From Fervidibacter sp032160945 (GTDB taxonomy: Bacteria; Armatimonadota; Fervidibacteria; Fervidibacterales; Fervidibacteraceae): DNA of 29,810 bases. The notes below the pieces were generated by a model, which was not told where the DNA came from, did not search any database, and saw only the letters and a list, made by a program, of their open reading frames with translations. Positions 17,201 to 24,001 of this stretch are shown here, piece by piece. Within the stretch, counting starts at the first letter, position 1; every line of letters starts with the position of its first letter. Location of the stretch: the NCBI GenBank assembly GCA_032160945.1, contig JAVHTL010000015.1; one strand, 5' to 3'. A program made the translations under genes and the position numbers.

Positions 17201-19791
17201 CAATTGTGAATACCTGAAGCAATTAGTTGACCTTGAAGTTTATGCCTCTCGGCTTGGTAAACGCTAATCAAGTCAAGACTATAATCGCCATAAAATCCAC
17301 TCAACACACGAGAGAAGCGGGCTTTAAGGTAAGTGTTGAGGAAATCGTTGGTAACTTGTCCGTTGAGGGTCAGTGCCCAACCCAAGTCTTGCCCGCTGGG
17401 AATAAGCAAGCGACCGCCTCGGCTCAGAAAACGGGCTAATTTGCCCTGAGTAACTGGACCTTCCAAAGAAACCTTTTCATCAACCCAAATGCTACCTGTG
17501 TAAGGTGCTAACCAGACAACACTGCGTTCAGCATGTAATCGTGTCATGTTTAGAACTGGGTCAACAAAACTTCTCGGCAAGTAAAGGGATAAGATTTCAT
17601 CTGGAACAGGTCCGCGACACAGCGTCCGCCAAACAGCAACTAAGGATGAAAATGGGAAAGGGCAGTGAAAAGCCCCTCTTAGAATAACCCCCTTTTGAAG
17701 GCTGTAGGGAACAATAAGCGGTCGCGGTTTGATGTCGCCGAAATAGTAAGTCTCAGTCGGTATGCCAGGGTAGTTGAGAAAAACTTGGAAGTTACCTAAA
17801 CCCCTTGCTCTTTCTGTTGTCCATTTCTGCCCACAAGCATAGTCGCTGACAAACAGCACATCCTTATCGGCAGCGAAAGGTTTGGAAGTGCAACCGACAA
17901 GGTTGTCATAGCCAATATTAGGCACTGCGCTTAAAGCGCGATTGGGAAGCAAAATCCTCCCTTGTTGGGTCGTGATGATTGTAATATCTGGGCTAAAGGG
18001 GGCATCACGCTCTGGCATTACCATTCCGAAAATAAAGTTGCCAGGACCAATGAAGTAAACAGTTCCCAAAGCAATGTAAGTTAAAGTTTCGGGCATGTTA
18101 CCCGCTTTATCAATGGGCACGATAGTCACATAGTAATCGCGGGGAGTTGGAGGTAACTTAATGCGTCGGGTGTAGATTCCGTCGTTAGCCCTTTGGTCAC
18201 CGTTTGTCCCATCGTCAAACAACTCAATAGCGTAAGGTTGAATTAACCGCCAGTATTCTCCCAAATTTGTTCCTTCGTTTGCCTGATACATCAACTCTAA
18301 TGTGTTAACCAAAGGCGGGTTGCCCTCTTGACCTGTATTGGGGTCAAAGTTGACAATCATCCAATCGGCTTCGTGAGAGATGGCTGCTTGGTCGCCTGGG
18401 TTTTGTTGGCTGGCGCCATCGGGGAAACCTTCACTATGCACAGCCCACAAAAACATCGGGTCATCAGCGCTTTTGAAAATGGCGTAAACCTTATCAACAC
18501 CGCTTTCAGGGTCATAAACATGGGCAGTCAAAGTTACAGTGTCACCTGGTAGGTTAATTTGTGGTGTGATTTGAGGTAGTTTTGGATTACCCAGTCTGTC
18601 GGAAAGCATTGGTGGGAAGATATCAATGGAGGAAATCACCCAGATATCTTGACTGCCACTTCTGGTCGTAACAAAGGCTATGCGTTCAATATTGCCTGGG
18701 ATGGCAGGGAAAGGTTCTACTGTGGCTTGAAACTCTTGGGTGCGGTTACCCACAGGTGAAACTTGGCGAATTGTTGTCCCATTTTCATCCGAAAGGAAGA
18801 TGTCACGGTTACCATTGCGGTCAGAGGTGAAAGCAAAGGCAAATTGTTGCCCCAAGTTAGTGTTTGGGTTAGTGAAGTAGACGGGGGCAGGTTCGGTATC
18901 ATTTTGGTTGCCACTCGTGATGCGGCGTGGGTTTTGCCCGTCGCCTCTCATGACCCAGATGTGGAAATATGTTCCAGGTTGACCTGTGTTAGGGTCAATG
19001 TTGCTTTCAAACAAAATGCGCCCATCAGGCAAATATGATGGGTTACGGTTTCGCCCTCCCGTTGTTAGTTGACGAATATTCCCTGTGTCCAAAGCCAGCA
19101 AGAAGATTTGACTGTTTTGCTCAAAGGCTATCTCAGCACCAGATGGAGCGACACTGATTTTCCTAACACCACGCAAGCCAAAAGTTCGCCGCTGGATTTG
19201 GACAGGGGAGGTGCGCAAGTTAGCGGTGTAAATGTCAGTGACACCACCAGCGCTGATAACAAAAGCAATCGTAGCGCTATCGGGAAACCACGCTGGGAAA
19301 AGTTCGTCACCTTTAGGCACTGTTGGCGGAATATCGCTTTCAGGAATGGCAGGGCGAGCATTGCTGCCATCAGGGTTCATGAGCCAAATTCGGAAACGCT
19401 GCCCAACTCCGTCGTTTTGGTCTAATTTCTTGTCGTTGTTACTGTCCACGCTGTTTGTGCTGAAGGCAATAGTGCGACCGTCAGGTGACCAAGTGGGGTT
19501 AAGTTCCTCGCCAGGTGCAGCGGTGAGGGGAGTTTCTTGTCCTCTGGCTTGACGAGATTTTAATGCCCGACTTTGCCATTCCACTTGAAGTCGTCTTTCC
19601 AAACCAGGACTAAAACGGTTTCGCTCTTGCAGCCAACGATTTAAGGCATTAGGGTCATAAGCAGGTTGTCGTTGTTGAGGTGGAGCGATGGGAGAATTTG
19701 AGGGTGAATGAGCGAAAGCAGCCCATAAAACACCAATAGCAAAAAAAACAGCAAAGATGTTTCGCCAAATTTTCTGGCTCTCAATTTGCAT
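14236..19791 (-). CDS. Large exported protein: PD40 beta-propeller, GATase-like region, four carboxypeptidase-regulatory repeats, shared C-terminal module (1851 aa)
   Basis: ATG at 19791 has GAGGTGA 7 bases upstream. Residues 12-27 (IFAVFFAIGVLWAAFA) form a signal peptide or anchor. Residues ~85-400 carry TolB/PD40-type blades (NPTWSPDGRTIAFST, IWLMNPDGSN, FTSDRNGNRDIFLS). Residues ~400-600 contain an Ig-like part and DDGTNGDQRANDGIYT, typical of choice-of-anchor X regions. Residues ~600-1010 resemble a class I GATase-like Rossmann region of surface proteins (FLSRGGRLLIPSGQD, ending near RHTLMNYIMDFL), without a recognisable catalytic Cys motif. Four CarboxypepD_reg-like repeats begin near 1012, 1112, 1213 and 1298 (IAGQVVDAQTNQGIAGALVE). 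Residues ~1400-1851 are the shared module (WWLIGAPFPF ~1500, EPFKGYWVYV ~1560) with a FlgD-like end (LTGRLISVV ... LPKGLYLFEV). It starts 12 bp after coaE. A surface-display or carbohydrate-associated role is inferred; no enzyme activity is claimed. Confidence 0.85.
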   Translation of the reverse strand: MQIESQKIWRNIFAVFFAIGVLWAAFAHSPSNSPIAPPQQRQPAYDPNALNRWLQERNRFSPGLERRLQVEWQSRALKSRQARGQETPLTAAPGEELNPTWSPDGRTIAFSTNSVDSNNDKKLDQNDGVGQRFRIWLMNPDGSNARPAIPESDIPPTVPKGDELFPAWFPDSATIAFVISAGGVTDIYTANLRTSPVQIQRRTFGLRGVRKISVAPSGAEIAFEQNSQIFLLALDTGNIRQLTTGGRNRNPSYLPDGRILFESNIDPNTGQPGTYFHIWVMRGDGQNPRRITSGNQNDTEPAPVYFTNPNTNLGQQFAFAFTSDRNGNRDIFLSDENGTTIRQVSPVGNRTQEFQATVEPFPAIPGNIERIAFVTTRSGSQDIWVISSIDIFPPMLSDRLGNPKLPQITPQINLPGDTVTLTAHVYDPESGVDKVYAIFKSADDPMFLWAVHSEGFPDGASQQNPGDQAAISHEADWMIVNFDPNTGQEGNPPLVNTLELMYQANEGTNLGEYWRLIQPYAIELFDDGTNGDQRANDGIYTRRIKLPPTPRDYYVTIVPIDKAGNMPETLTYIALGTVYFIGPGNFIFGMVMPERDAPFSPDITIITTQQGRILLPNRALSAVPNIGYDNLVGCTSKPFAADKDVLFVSDYACGQKWTTERARGLGNFQVFLNYPGIPTETYYFGDIKPRPLIVPYSLQKGVILRGAFHCPFPFSSLVAVWRTLCRGPVPDEILSLYLPRSFVDPVLNMTRLHAERSVVWLAPYTGSIWVDEKVSLEGPVTQGKLARFLSRGGRLLIPSGQDLGWALTLNGQVTNDFLNTYLKARFSRVLSGFYGDYSLDLISVYQAERHKLQGQLIASGIHNWGQGLTFNEDALTADSPPQLRDPDQERHGTASGIELLGFNRPDTTYDPPINPSQYNPSFGFMGDGCENALVMDTVEVLTGAFATYTYLQGGTNAGVQYRDPATDYRVVTFFFPMEAMNNGFKNTTIGQVTYVEALVFRHTLMNYIMDFLRTGVIAGKVVDTQGNPLEGFTVRAQIGSLQPQPIIFGGALTQRDGSYQIIGLNTGVYDIEVSVPGWTSRLLRSPVEGVDDFDNATSFVSLNNDFTMTKLPPGAISGKVTELDGTTPIVGAMITAKIVADESGNPIVLPPGIPSTYTTTTKGDGTYRLEGLPNATYEVTASAPRHTSVTKTGIVVRPGQETTGVDFQLPGEPGTIAGQVVDAQTNQGIAGALVEVISGTTTIASATTDAQGNFTIPNIPVGVYTVQATAPNYKPASVTGVQVQTAATTRVTLALSMAQPGSISGRVTRADGTPVGGVTVEVVQPATGEVVARGVTDAQFTVVGGYSRNYLIPNVPLGTYTVRVKAPGYTPTPTERTGVVVQEATETQNINFVLRAQYTFARGIQLISIPYDYTGTGITINNLLGTDKIITWETDPNFTDPMTGYRGGRYVRFPVPPADAFYLGRGYFVRFDQSTDFTQPGTPAPFDQPFPLILDKPGWWLIGAPFPFKVDWGRTRVTNRATGQTLTLREASLQNWMSDTLFALNQFATGYLTSVFMEPFKGYWVYVQAPQGVILSIDNTPTKQATVSGQPSRSKLALADGRLSLGDDGWLVPIKLVRDGQVLSTIQIGVSPQANDSLDGLDLLSPPSLRHWIPDWVTFGSVVRIGRSETLLYADVRAPSAKPQIWDLAIETSSSNERLTISWDKINERAPSDVRLVLVDLDTGEARYMRTTNGYTFALKDGMKRLRLIAERRVGSGLRIVGMKPEVNRGGKLLVRFTLTETAEVECKLMTLTGRLISVVQPRRLMAAGEQRIFWDKRSANASLPKGLYLFEVQAYGERGEQVRAIMPLRW

Positions 19792-19803
19792 CGCCCGTTC
19801 ACC

Positions 19804-20373
19804 TCAATTTGACTTGACGGCGGCTATAGAAAGTCTCCCGTCAGTGACGATTACCCGATGAGCGCGTCTTCTAAACATTTCATCGGGCAACTGTCTGACC
19901 ATCCGCCGCCAAACGATTTCTCGCTTCCAGCCTGCTCTTTCCATCCGTTTTAGACGCTCCCTTAAACTCGCTGTCACTACCCAAACCTCATCAACGAAAC
20001 GATGCAATCCCATCTCAAAAAGAACCGCTGCTTCAACCGCAATCAATTTCTCACCTTTTCGCTCACACTCTTGAACAGCAGCATCAATGATGCTACGCAT
20101 TTGGGGATGTGTTAAGCGGTTAAGCCGTTGGAGCGCTTTTGGATTTTGAAAAACCCACTGACCGACTTTCCTTCGGTCAAGTTCACCTTTGTGGTTCAAG
20201 ATTGCTTTTCCGAAAGTTGAAGTTAGTGCCTTCAAAACTGGACTGCCTTTTCGCGTCACTTGCCGACCAATTTCGTCAGCGGAAATAACCTTAATCCCTC
20301 CTTCTTGCAAAATTTTCAAAAGCGTTGTCTTCCCTGCTCCAACTCCACCGGTGATGCCAATGAATTTCACCAC
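19804..20373 (-). CDS. coaE: Dephospho-CoA kinase
   Basis: CoaE phosphorylates the 3'-hydroxyl of dephospho-CoA, the last step of coenzyme A synthesis, in the cytoplasm. The P-loop GITGGVGAGKT is at the N-terminus, followed by SADEIGRQV, LNRLTHPQM, VEAAVLFEMGL and VDEVWVVTAS, all in the family order. I chose GTG at 20373 because AAAGGAG lies 7 bases upstream (20381-20387) and the protein then begins MVKFIGITGG, as is normal. The more distal ATG at 20400 has no SD and would add nine poorly typical residues. The C-terminus stops soon after HRVIVTDG, about 10-20 residues shorter than many relatives. The gene begins 30 bases after the S1 gene stop and ends 12 bases before the 1851-residue gene, so it is probably cotranscribed with both. 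Confidence 0.92.
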   Translation of the reverse strand: MVKFIGITGGVGAGKTTLLKILQEGGIKVISADEIGRQVTRKGSPVLKALTSTFGKAILNHKGELDRRKVGQWVFQNPKALQRLNRLTHPQMRSIIDAAVQECERKGEKLIAVEAAVLFEMGLHRFVDEVWVVTASLRERLKRMERAGWKREIVWRRMVRQLPDEMFRRRAHRVIVTDGRLSIAAVKSN

Positions 20374-20380
20374 TTTCCCA

Positions 20381-20387
20381 CTCCTTT
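20381..20387 (-). promoter_or_regulatory. Shine-Dalgarno sequence deciding the coaE start
   Basis: AAAGGAG on the minus strand, 7 bases before GTG at 20373. It falls inside the longer frame that begins at ATG 20400. This supports the internal GTG as the real start. Confidence 0.7.
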
Positions 20388-20403
20388 GCTCATGAGCCAT
20401 TTG

Positions 20404-21612
20404 TCAACTTTGATTTTTTTGCCCTTCCTGGATCTGTTGAGTTTGTGGGCTTAAATCGGAGAAAACATCGCCCAAAGTTATTTGCGGTGTCGTTTGCTGT
20501 TGCATGTATCGGCGCAACTCAAGTCGTTCCTGCTCTTGAGCGACTTGCCTCATGCTGAGCAAAATTCTCCTCTGTTGAGGATTAACTTGATACACCTTAG
20601 CCTCAACTTCCTGTCCGATCTTGACAATTTCTTCGGCACGGACATTCCTTCGCGTTGACAGTTCGTTATTCGGGATGACACCTTCAATCCCGGTTGGCAA
20701 CCTCACGAAGACGCCGAAGGGGACGATGCGAGTCACCACACCTTTCACCTTTGCCCCGATAGGGTAATCTTGCTCAGCGGAACGCCAAGGGTCTGGTAGC
20801 AAGGGTTTCAAACTCAAAGAAATGCGAGGTCCTTCAAGGTCAACACCAATGACAGCGACTTGAATCCTTTGCCCTTCCTTAACAACTTCCGATGGATGGT
20901 TCACTCTCATCCAACCCATTTCGCTTACATGGAGCAAGCCGTCAATTCCACCCAAATCAACAAAGGCGCCGAAATCGGTTATGCGCCGAACGACGCCTTC
21001 AACGATCGCACCCTCATACAGTTTGGACAAGGTTTCTTGTCTGCGTCGTTCGCGGTCTTCTTCAAGGGCGATTTTGTTGGAGCAAAGGACGCGTCTTCTT
21101 TCTCGGTCAATTTCAATGATTTTGACCTTGATGGTGCGACCGATGAAATGCTCCAACCTCCAACCAGATGGTATGACAACCTGCGATGCGGGCACGAAGC
21201 CATCAACACCCAGATCAACGAGCAAACCACCTTTGATTCTGTCCTTGACCATCACTTGCAAAATTTCACCGTTCTCGTAGGCTTCCTGCACCCGCTTCCA
21301 TGCGCGCTCGTAGTCGGCTCTCCGCTTTGAAAGCAAAACCATTCCCTCAGTCTCTTCCGCTTTTGACTCAGGTCTCAAAACATAAACCTCAACTTCGTCC
21401 CCAACTTTCGCCTCTTCAAGGTGGTTGCCACCCCATTCAATTGCAGGGATGAAACCTTCCGCTTTGCCACCGATGTCAACAGAAACGCCATCTTGACGAA
21501 CTTGGACAATTCTACCTTTCAAAATGTCGCCCGTTCTCACAGGTTGCATTGTCTCAAGGGCTTGCATCATTTCGTCCATGTTTTCCGTCGGCATAGTTGT
21601 CTGTTCGCTCAT
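20404..21612 (-). CDS. rpsA: 30S ribosomal protein S1-type protein with four S1 domains
   Basis: Four OB-fold S1 RNA-binding domains lie at about residues 27-97, 113-183, 200-269 and 284-356. Each carries the usual core, for example GVVRRITDFGAFVDLGGIDG and GRIVQVRQDGVSVDIGG. The third domain, ending GLLHVSEM, is closest to the canonical form. S1 proteins bind mRNA on the ribosome and help initiation; four-domain versions are common outside Proteobacteria. I chose ATG at 21612 (402 aa) because GAGGTG lies about 10 bases upstream and the protein then begins MSEQTTMPTEN. A GTG at 21660 would add 16 residues without an SD. The start region overlaps the out-of-frame tail of the upstream glycosyltransferase frame. 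The C-terminal 30 residues are Gln-rich and poorly conserved. Confidence 0.9.
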   Translation of the reverse strand: MSEQTTMPTENMDEMMQALETMQPVRTGDILKGRIVQVRQDGVSVDIGGKAEGFIPAIEWGGNHLEEAKVGDEVEVYVLRPESKAEETEGMVLLSKRRADYERAWKRVQEAYENGEILQVMVKDRIKGGLLVDLGVDGFVPASQVVIPSGWRLEHFIGRTIKVKIIEIDRERRRVLCSNKIALEEDRERRRQETLSKLYEGAIVEGVVRRITDFGAFVDLGGIDGLLHVSEMGWMRVNHPSEVVKEGQRIQVAVIGVDLEGPRISLSLKPLLPDPWRSAEQDYPIGAKVKGVVTRIVPFGVFVRLPTGIEGVIPNNELSTRRNVRAEEIVKIGQEVEAKVYQVNPQQRRILLSMRQVAQEQERLELRRYMQQQTTPQITLGDVFSDLSPQTQQIQEGQKNQS

Positions 21613-22738
21613 TGTCTTGTTCCACCTCGCTGTATTCATTGTCCGAAAATCTTTCGCCACTTTTTAGCCTGTTGCAAGTTTTTGTCCCGTGAAAGTGTTG
21701 TCTCATTGAGCCGTTATATAATGTTGGCACATTGAACTTGTGATGGCTTATTTGAGCGTGGTAAACCTGCAAGTAATTTTGTGCTTCCTTGTTCGGGTCA
21801 CAATTTTGGCGAACCTGTTCGTGAGCCTTTTGAACCAAACGCTCGCGCAAACTTGTGTCTGTAAGCAACCTTTTTGCTTGCTCCGCCAAATCTTTTACAT
21901 CGTTGAAAAGCAAACCTGTCTCTTCATCTCGCACAAGCGACAAGTTACCTGCAACTGCCGATGCCAAAACAGGTCGCTTAAGCCACATCGCTTCAAGCAA
22001 GGCATTTGCCATACCGCCTTCATGTTCACTGGTGTTAAGCACAATATCGCTTGCCAAGTAAGCGCTCGCCATTCGCTCCATCGGGATAGGACCGAAATAA
22101 TGCGTCCATTGACAGTTTTCTATTGCTGCTTTCAACCTTTCCCACTCATCGGCTTCTAAAATCTCACCGACAAAAAGGAGGTGGACATCAAAACCTCGTT
22201 CACGAAGTAACCGAACCCCTTCAAGGGCAAGCATTGGACGCTTGACTTTGCGGATATTAGCGGGAAGCAAAATCAACGGGATATTGTTTGGGATGCCTAA
22301 ATGACCTCTCACATCCCAAGTTTCCTGTGGCGGAAACCAAATGCCCTGTGGGATGATGTGAATTTTCGTTACCAAAGAGTTGTCAATAACGGAAATCTCG
22401 TCAGCAATGGTTGGCGCAAAAGTCGTGATGGCAGTTGCCATCTTCAAAACTCTCAAAACAAATTCCCGCCTTTCAGGATGATGCAAATCAGCGTGGACAT
22501 CAGTGCCTGTTATGGTGACAACTAAAGGTGCAGAAATTTTTTGTGCGAGTTCAAGGGCTGCAACGCCTGCTTTGAAAGCGTGGAAGGCATGAACGATGTC
22601 GGGACGAAAATCTACCGCTTGTTGCTTTGCATCTTCGCTCATCGGTTGAGTTGTCACAACCTTAACTCTGACGCCCAACATTTCAAGGTGCGTGGCAATT
22701 CGCCTAACTGTTGTCACATTTCCGCCAACGGCAGGCAA
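21554..22738 (-). CDS. Glycosyltransferase family 4 (GT-B) protein; open frame from TTG, likely N-terminally disrupted
   Basis: GT4 enzymes move a sugar from a nucleotide sugar to an acceptor on the cytoplasmic membrane face. Visible motifs are PAVGGNVTTVRRIATHLE at the start, FRPDIVHAFHAFKAG, VVTITGTDVHADL, HIIPQGIWFPP, the nucleotide-sugar region LNTSEHEGGMANALLEAMW and ETGLLFNDVKDLAEQ. The open frame starts only at TTG 22738, which lacks an SD and misses the first beta strand. The natural start is probably ATG 22768, separated by a TGA (see the entry at 22739-22768). The last ~65 residues (after YLQVYHAQ, near 21750) match no expected GT4 structure and run over the start of the S1 gene. 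A TAA stop lies in the +1 frame at 21748-21750. Both ends therefore look disturbed; it may be a recent pseudogene or carry sequencing errors. Confidence 0.8.
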   Translation of the reverse strand: MPAVGGNVTTVRRIATHLEMLGVRVKVVTTQPMSEDAKQQAVDFRPDIVHAFHAFKAGVAALELAQKISAPLVVTITGTDVHADLHHPERREFVLRVLKMATAITTFAPTIADEISVIDNSLVTKIHIIPQGIWFPPQETWDVRGHLGIPNNIPLILLPANIRKVKRPMLALEGVRLLRERGFDVHLLFVGEILEADEWERLKAAIENCQWTHYFGPIPMERMASAYLASDIVLNTSEHEGGMANALLEAMWLKRPVLASAVAGNLSLVRDEETGLLFNDVKDLAEQAKRLLTDTSLRERLVQKAHEQVRQNCDPNKEAQNYLQVYHAQISHHKFNVPTLYNGSMRQHFHGTKTCNRLKSGERFSDNEYSEVEQDNERTDNYADGKHGRNDASP

Positions 22739-22768
22739 GTATGTCGGCGTTCATAACAGAACCCGCAT
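22739..22768 (-). other. Probable true start of the glycosyltransferase, with in-frame TGA at codon 6
   Basis: On the minus strand GAGGTGA (22775-22781) lies 6 bases before ATG at 22768. The codons read MRVLL, then TGA (22751-22753), then TPTYLPAVGG, continuing in the same frame into the glycosyltransferase. MRVLL-x-TPTYLPAVGG is the typical first strand and glycine loop of GT4 enzymes, so the TGA appears to replace a sense codon. Other TGA codons in this window act as normal stops. Confidence 0.75.
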
Positions 22769-22871
22769 CAAATATCACCTCGCTCAAAATTTTCGCAGTT
22801 GACTGTAACTCATTTCGCCAGCATAAAAGTGCCACGCAAAGACCTATTTTGGTAACGGAAGGCGATAGCCA

Positions 22872-22994
22872 ATGAACTCAAACAAATCTCACAGCCTTAA
22901 CCGCAAAGCCAAGACGCTTTTTGGTGTTACCATCAAACTTATTGCATCATTGCCTTATGGCTTTGACATTGCTACCATTATAATCCGAGCCTAA
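22872..22994 (+). CDS. Possible 40-residue small protein (doubtful)
   Basis: ATG at 22872 is preceded by GGAAGG about 9 bases upstream, and the frame reads MNSNKSHSLNRKAK... to TAA at 22992. It has a basic N-terminus and a mildly hydrophobic end (FDIATIIIRA), with no recognised domain. It overlaps the minus-strand promoter. Chance is a good alternative explanation. Confidence 0.12.
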   Translation: MNSNKSHSLNRKAKTLFGVTIKLIASLPYGFDIATIIIRA

Positions 22995-23005
22995 GTTCAT
23001 GTAAA
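22977..23005 (-). promoter_or_regulatory. Candidate sigma-70-type promoter for the minus-strand cluster
   Basis: On the minus strand, TTTACA (23000-23005) and TATAAT (22977-22982) are separated by exactly 17 bases. This is a near-consensus housekeeping promoter. Transcription would begin near 22970 and leave an untranslated leader of about 200 bases before the glycosyltransferase ATG at 22768. Confidence 0.5.
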
Positions 23006-23090
23006 AAGGTGGAATTGACCATTAACCTCTTTCGTCGCCTTACAGGAATTTCTCTCTAAAATTTCTGTTGGGCAAGGTGTGACTTTGCCC

Positions 23091-23120
23091 TTGTGGTAAG
23101 TTTGTCAGATGGGGTAAGAT
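23091..23120 (+). promoter_or_regulatory. Candidate promoter for the STAS-HATPase/sigma operon
   Basis: TTGTGG (23091-23096) and TAAGAT (23115-23120) are separated by 18 bases, about 48 bases before the ATG at 23169. The match is moderate. If the sigma factor autoregulates, a non-housekeeping promoter may also lie here, but I could not identify a clear SigB-type pair. Confidence 0.35.
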
Positions 23121-23168
23121 AGCAACGGACTTTTGAAAGGTTCTGAAAAAATCAAGGGGTGATGCCAA

Positions 23169-23987
23169 ATGCCAATCCAGTTCAAGTCACGCAAATTAGA
23201 TGACGGCATCGTTTTGCTGGAACTCAAAGGGACGATGGATGCTTCCGTTCAAAACGAACTCACCGATGCCTTCAACGAAGCGATAAAAGAAGCCGAGAAA
23301 GGTCTCATCGTTTCCCTTGACGGAGTTGACTTCATGGACAGTTCCGGCATCGGCGCTTTGATGAAGTTGTGGGGCGAGGCAGAAAACAACGGTCTCAAAT
23401 TTGCTGTCATCTTAAAGCAACCGAGGTTGCGTAAACTTTTAGATACGCTGGGATTGCTGGACACTTTACCAAATTTCTTGACCTTCAGCGATGCCCTAAC
23501 TGAGTGGAGAACTCAAGAGGAGAGGGAAAGGATTGAAGTCAAACATCTAAAGCCTCAACCCTTTATTGAGCGGGAAGGCATAACTCCTTCGCTGCTACCT
23601 ACGGCGGTTCATTGGCAAATGGAACTTCAAATTGCCTGCGAACCAGAACTTATCGCTGTTGCTCGCTTGGCTTGTGCCTCTTTCGCTTCTCAGTTTGGTT
23701 TTGGGCTTGACGAAGTTGAGGACATCAAACTCGCTGTCTCGGAAGCATGCACCAATGTCATCCAGCACGCTTACGAAAAAAGGGAAGGTCGGCAATTTGC
23801 TGTGAGGTGCTGGACGGAACAAAATTCACTGGTCATTGAAGTTTGCGATTGGGGTCGTGGGCTTAAGTCAGGTTTCAAAAGCCACTTCGGCATGAAAATC
23901 ATTCAAACCGTTATGGACGATGTTCAGTTTATCTCCGAAGAAGGCAAAGGGACGATAGTCCGAATGGTGAAGATACGAAGGGTTTGA
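23169..23987 (+). CDS. Fused anti-sigma factor antagonist (STAS) and anti-sigma factor kinase (HATPase, RsbW-like)
   Basis: Residues 1-113 form a STAS domain with MDSSGIGAL (Ser58/Ser59, the site phosphorylated in SpoIIAA/RsbV). Residues ~150-268 form a GHKL ATPase of the RsbW/SpoIIAB type. Its N-box EACTNVIQHAY (Glu192, Asn196), G1 box CDWGRGL (226-232), HFGMKII (239-245) and GKGTIVRM (259-266) all look intact. In partner switching the kinase holds a sigma factor or phosphorylates the antagonist, and unphosphorylated antagonist frees sigma. Here both partners are one chain joined by a charged ~35-residue linker. It lies 14 bp before a SigB/SigF-type sigma gene, its probable target. No PP2C phosphatase is in view. 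The start is supported by AAGGGGTG 7 bases upstream. The domains are clear; the pairing is inferred from adjacency. Confidence 0.9.
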   Translation: MPIQFKSRKLDDGIVLLELKGTMDASVQNELTDAFNEAIKEAEKGLIVSLDGVDFMDSSGIGALMKLWGEAENNGLKFAVILKQPRLRKLLDTLGLLDTLPNFLTFSDALTEWRTQEERERIEVKHLKPQPFIEREGITPSLLPTAVHWQMELQIACEPELIAVARLACASFASQFGFGLDEVEDIKLAVSEACTNVIQHAYEKREGRQFAVRCWTEQNSLVIEVCDWGRGLKSGFKSHFGMKIIQTVMDDVQFISEEGKGTIVRMVKIRRV

Positions 23988-24001
23988 CGGAGGCGGGATA
24001 G

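Larger units (their letters stand above)
22769..23168. other. 400-bp divergent intergenic region
   Basis: This region separates the minus-strand cluster from the plus-strand cluster. It holds the SD of the glycosyltransferase (22775-22781), a good minus-strand promoter (22977-23005), a weaker plus-strand promoter (23091-23120) and the SD of the STAS-HATPase gene (AAGGGGTG just before 23162). A possible 40-codon plus-strand frame (22872-22994) and a CCTTAACCGCAAAGCCAAG stretch near 22913-22931 are also present. The latter resembles low-complexity intergenic sequences I recall from environmental genomes. I see no RNA gene. Confidence 0.6.

Noticed and set aside
6333..19791. C-terminal domains as type IX secretion sorting signals
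   Set aside because: The FlgD-like ends look similar in layout, but the sequences are not the usual type A/B signals and no Por/Spr gene is seen. I report only a shared module of unknown role.
21700..21735. AT-rich TATATAAC/TATAAT stretch as an rpsA promoter
   Set aside because: A -10-like element exists on both strands, but no acceptable -35 at 16-18 bases was found, so it was not listed as a feature.
22739..22768. TGA recoded as an amino acid genome-wide
   Set aside because: TGA ends several genes here at expected places, for example the ATGA overlaps at 9041-9044 and 25944-25947, so the standard code applies.
22963..22984. TTGACA followed by TATAAT on the plus strand as a promoter
   Set aside because: The spacer is only 10 bases, too short for sigma-70. 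The TATAAT-like stretch fits better as the minus-strand -10 with a 17-base spacer.
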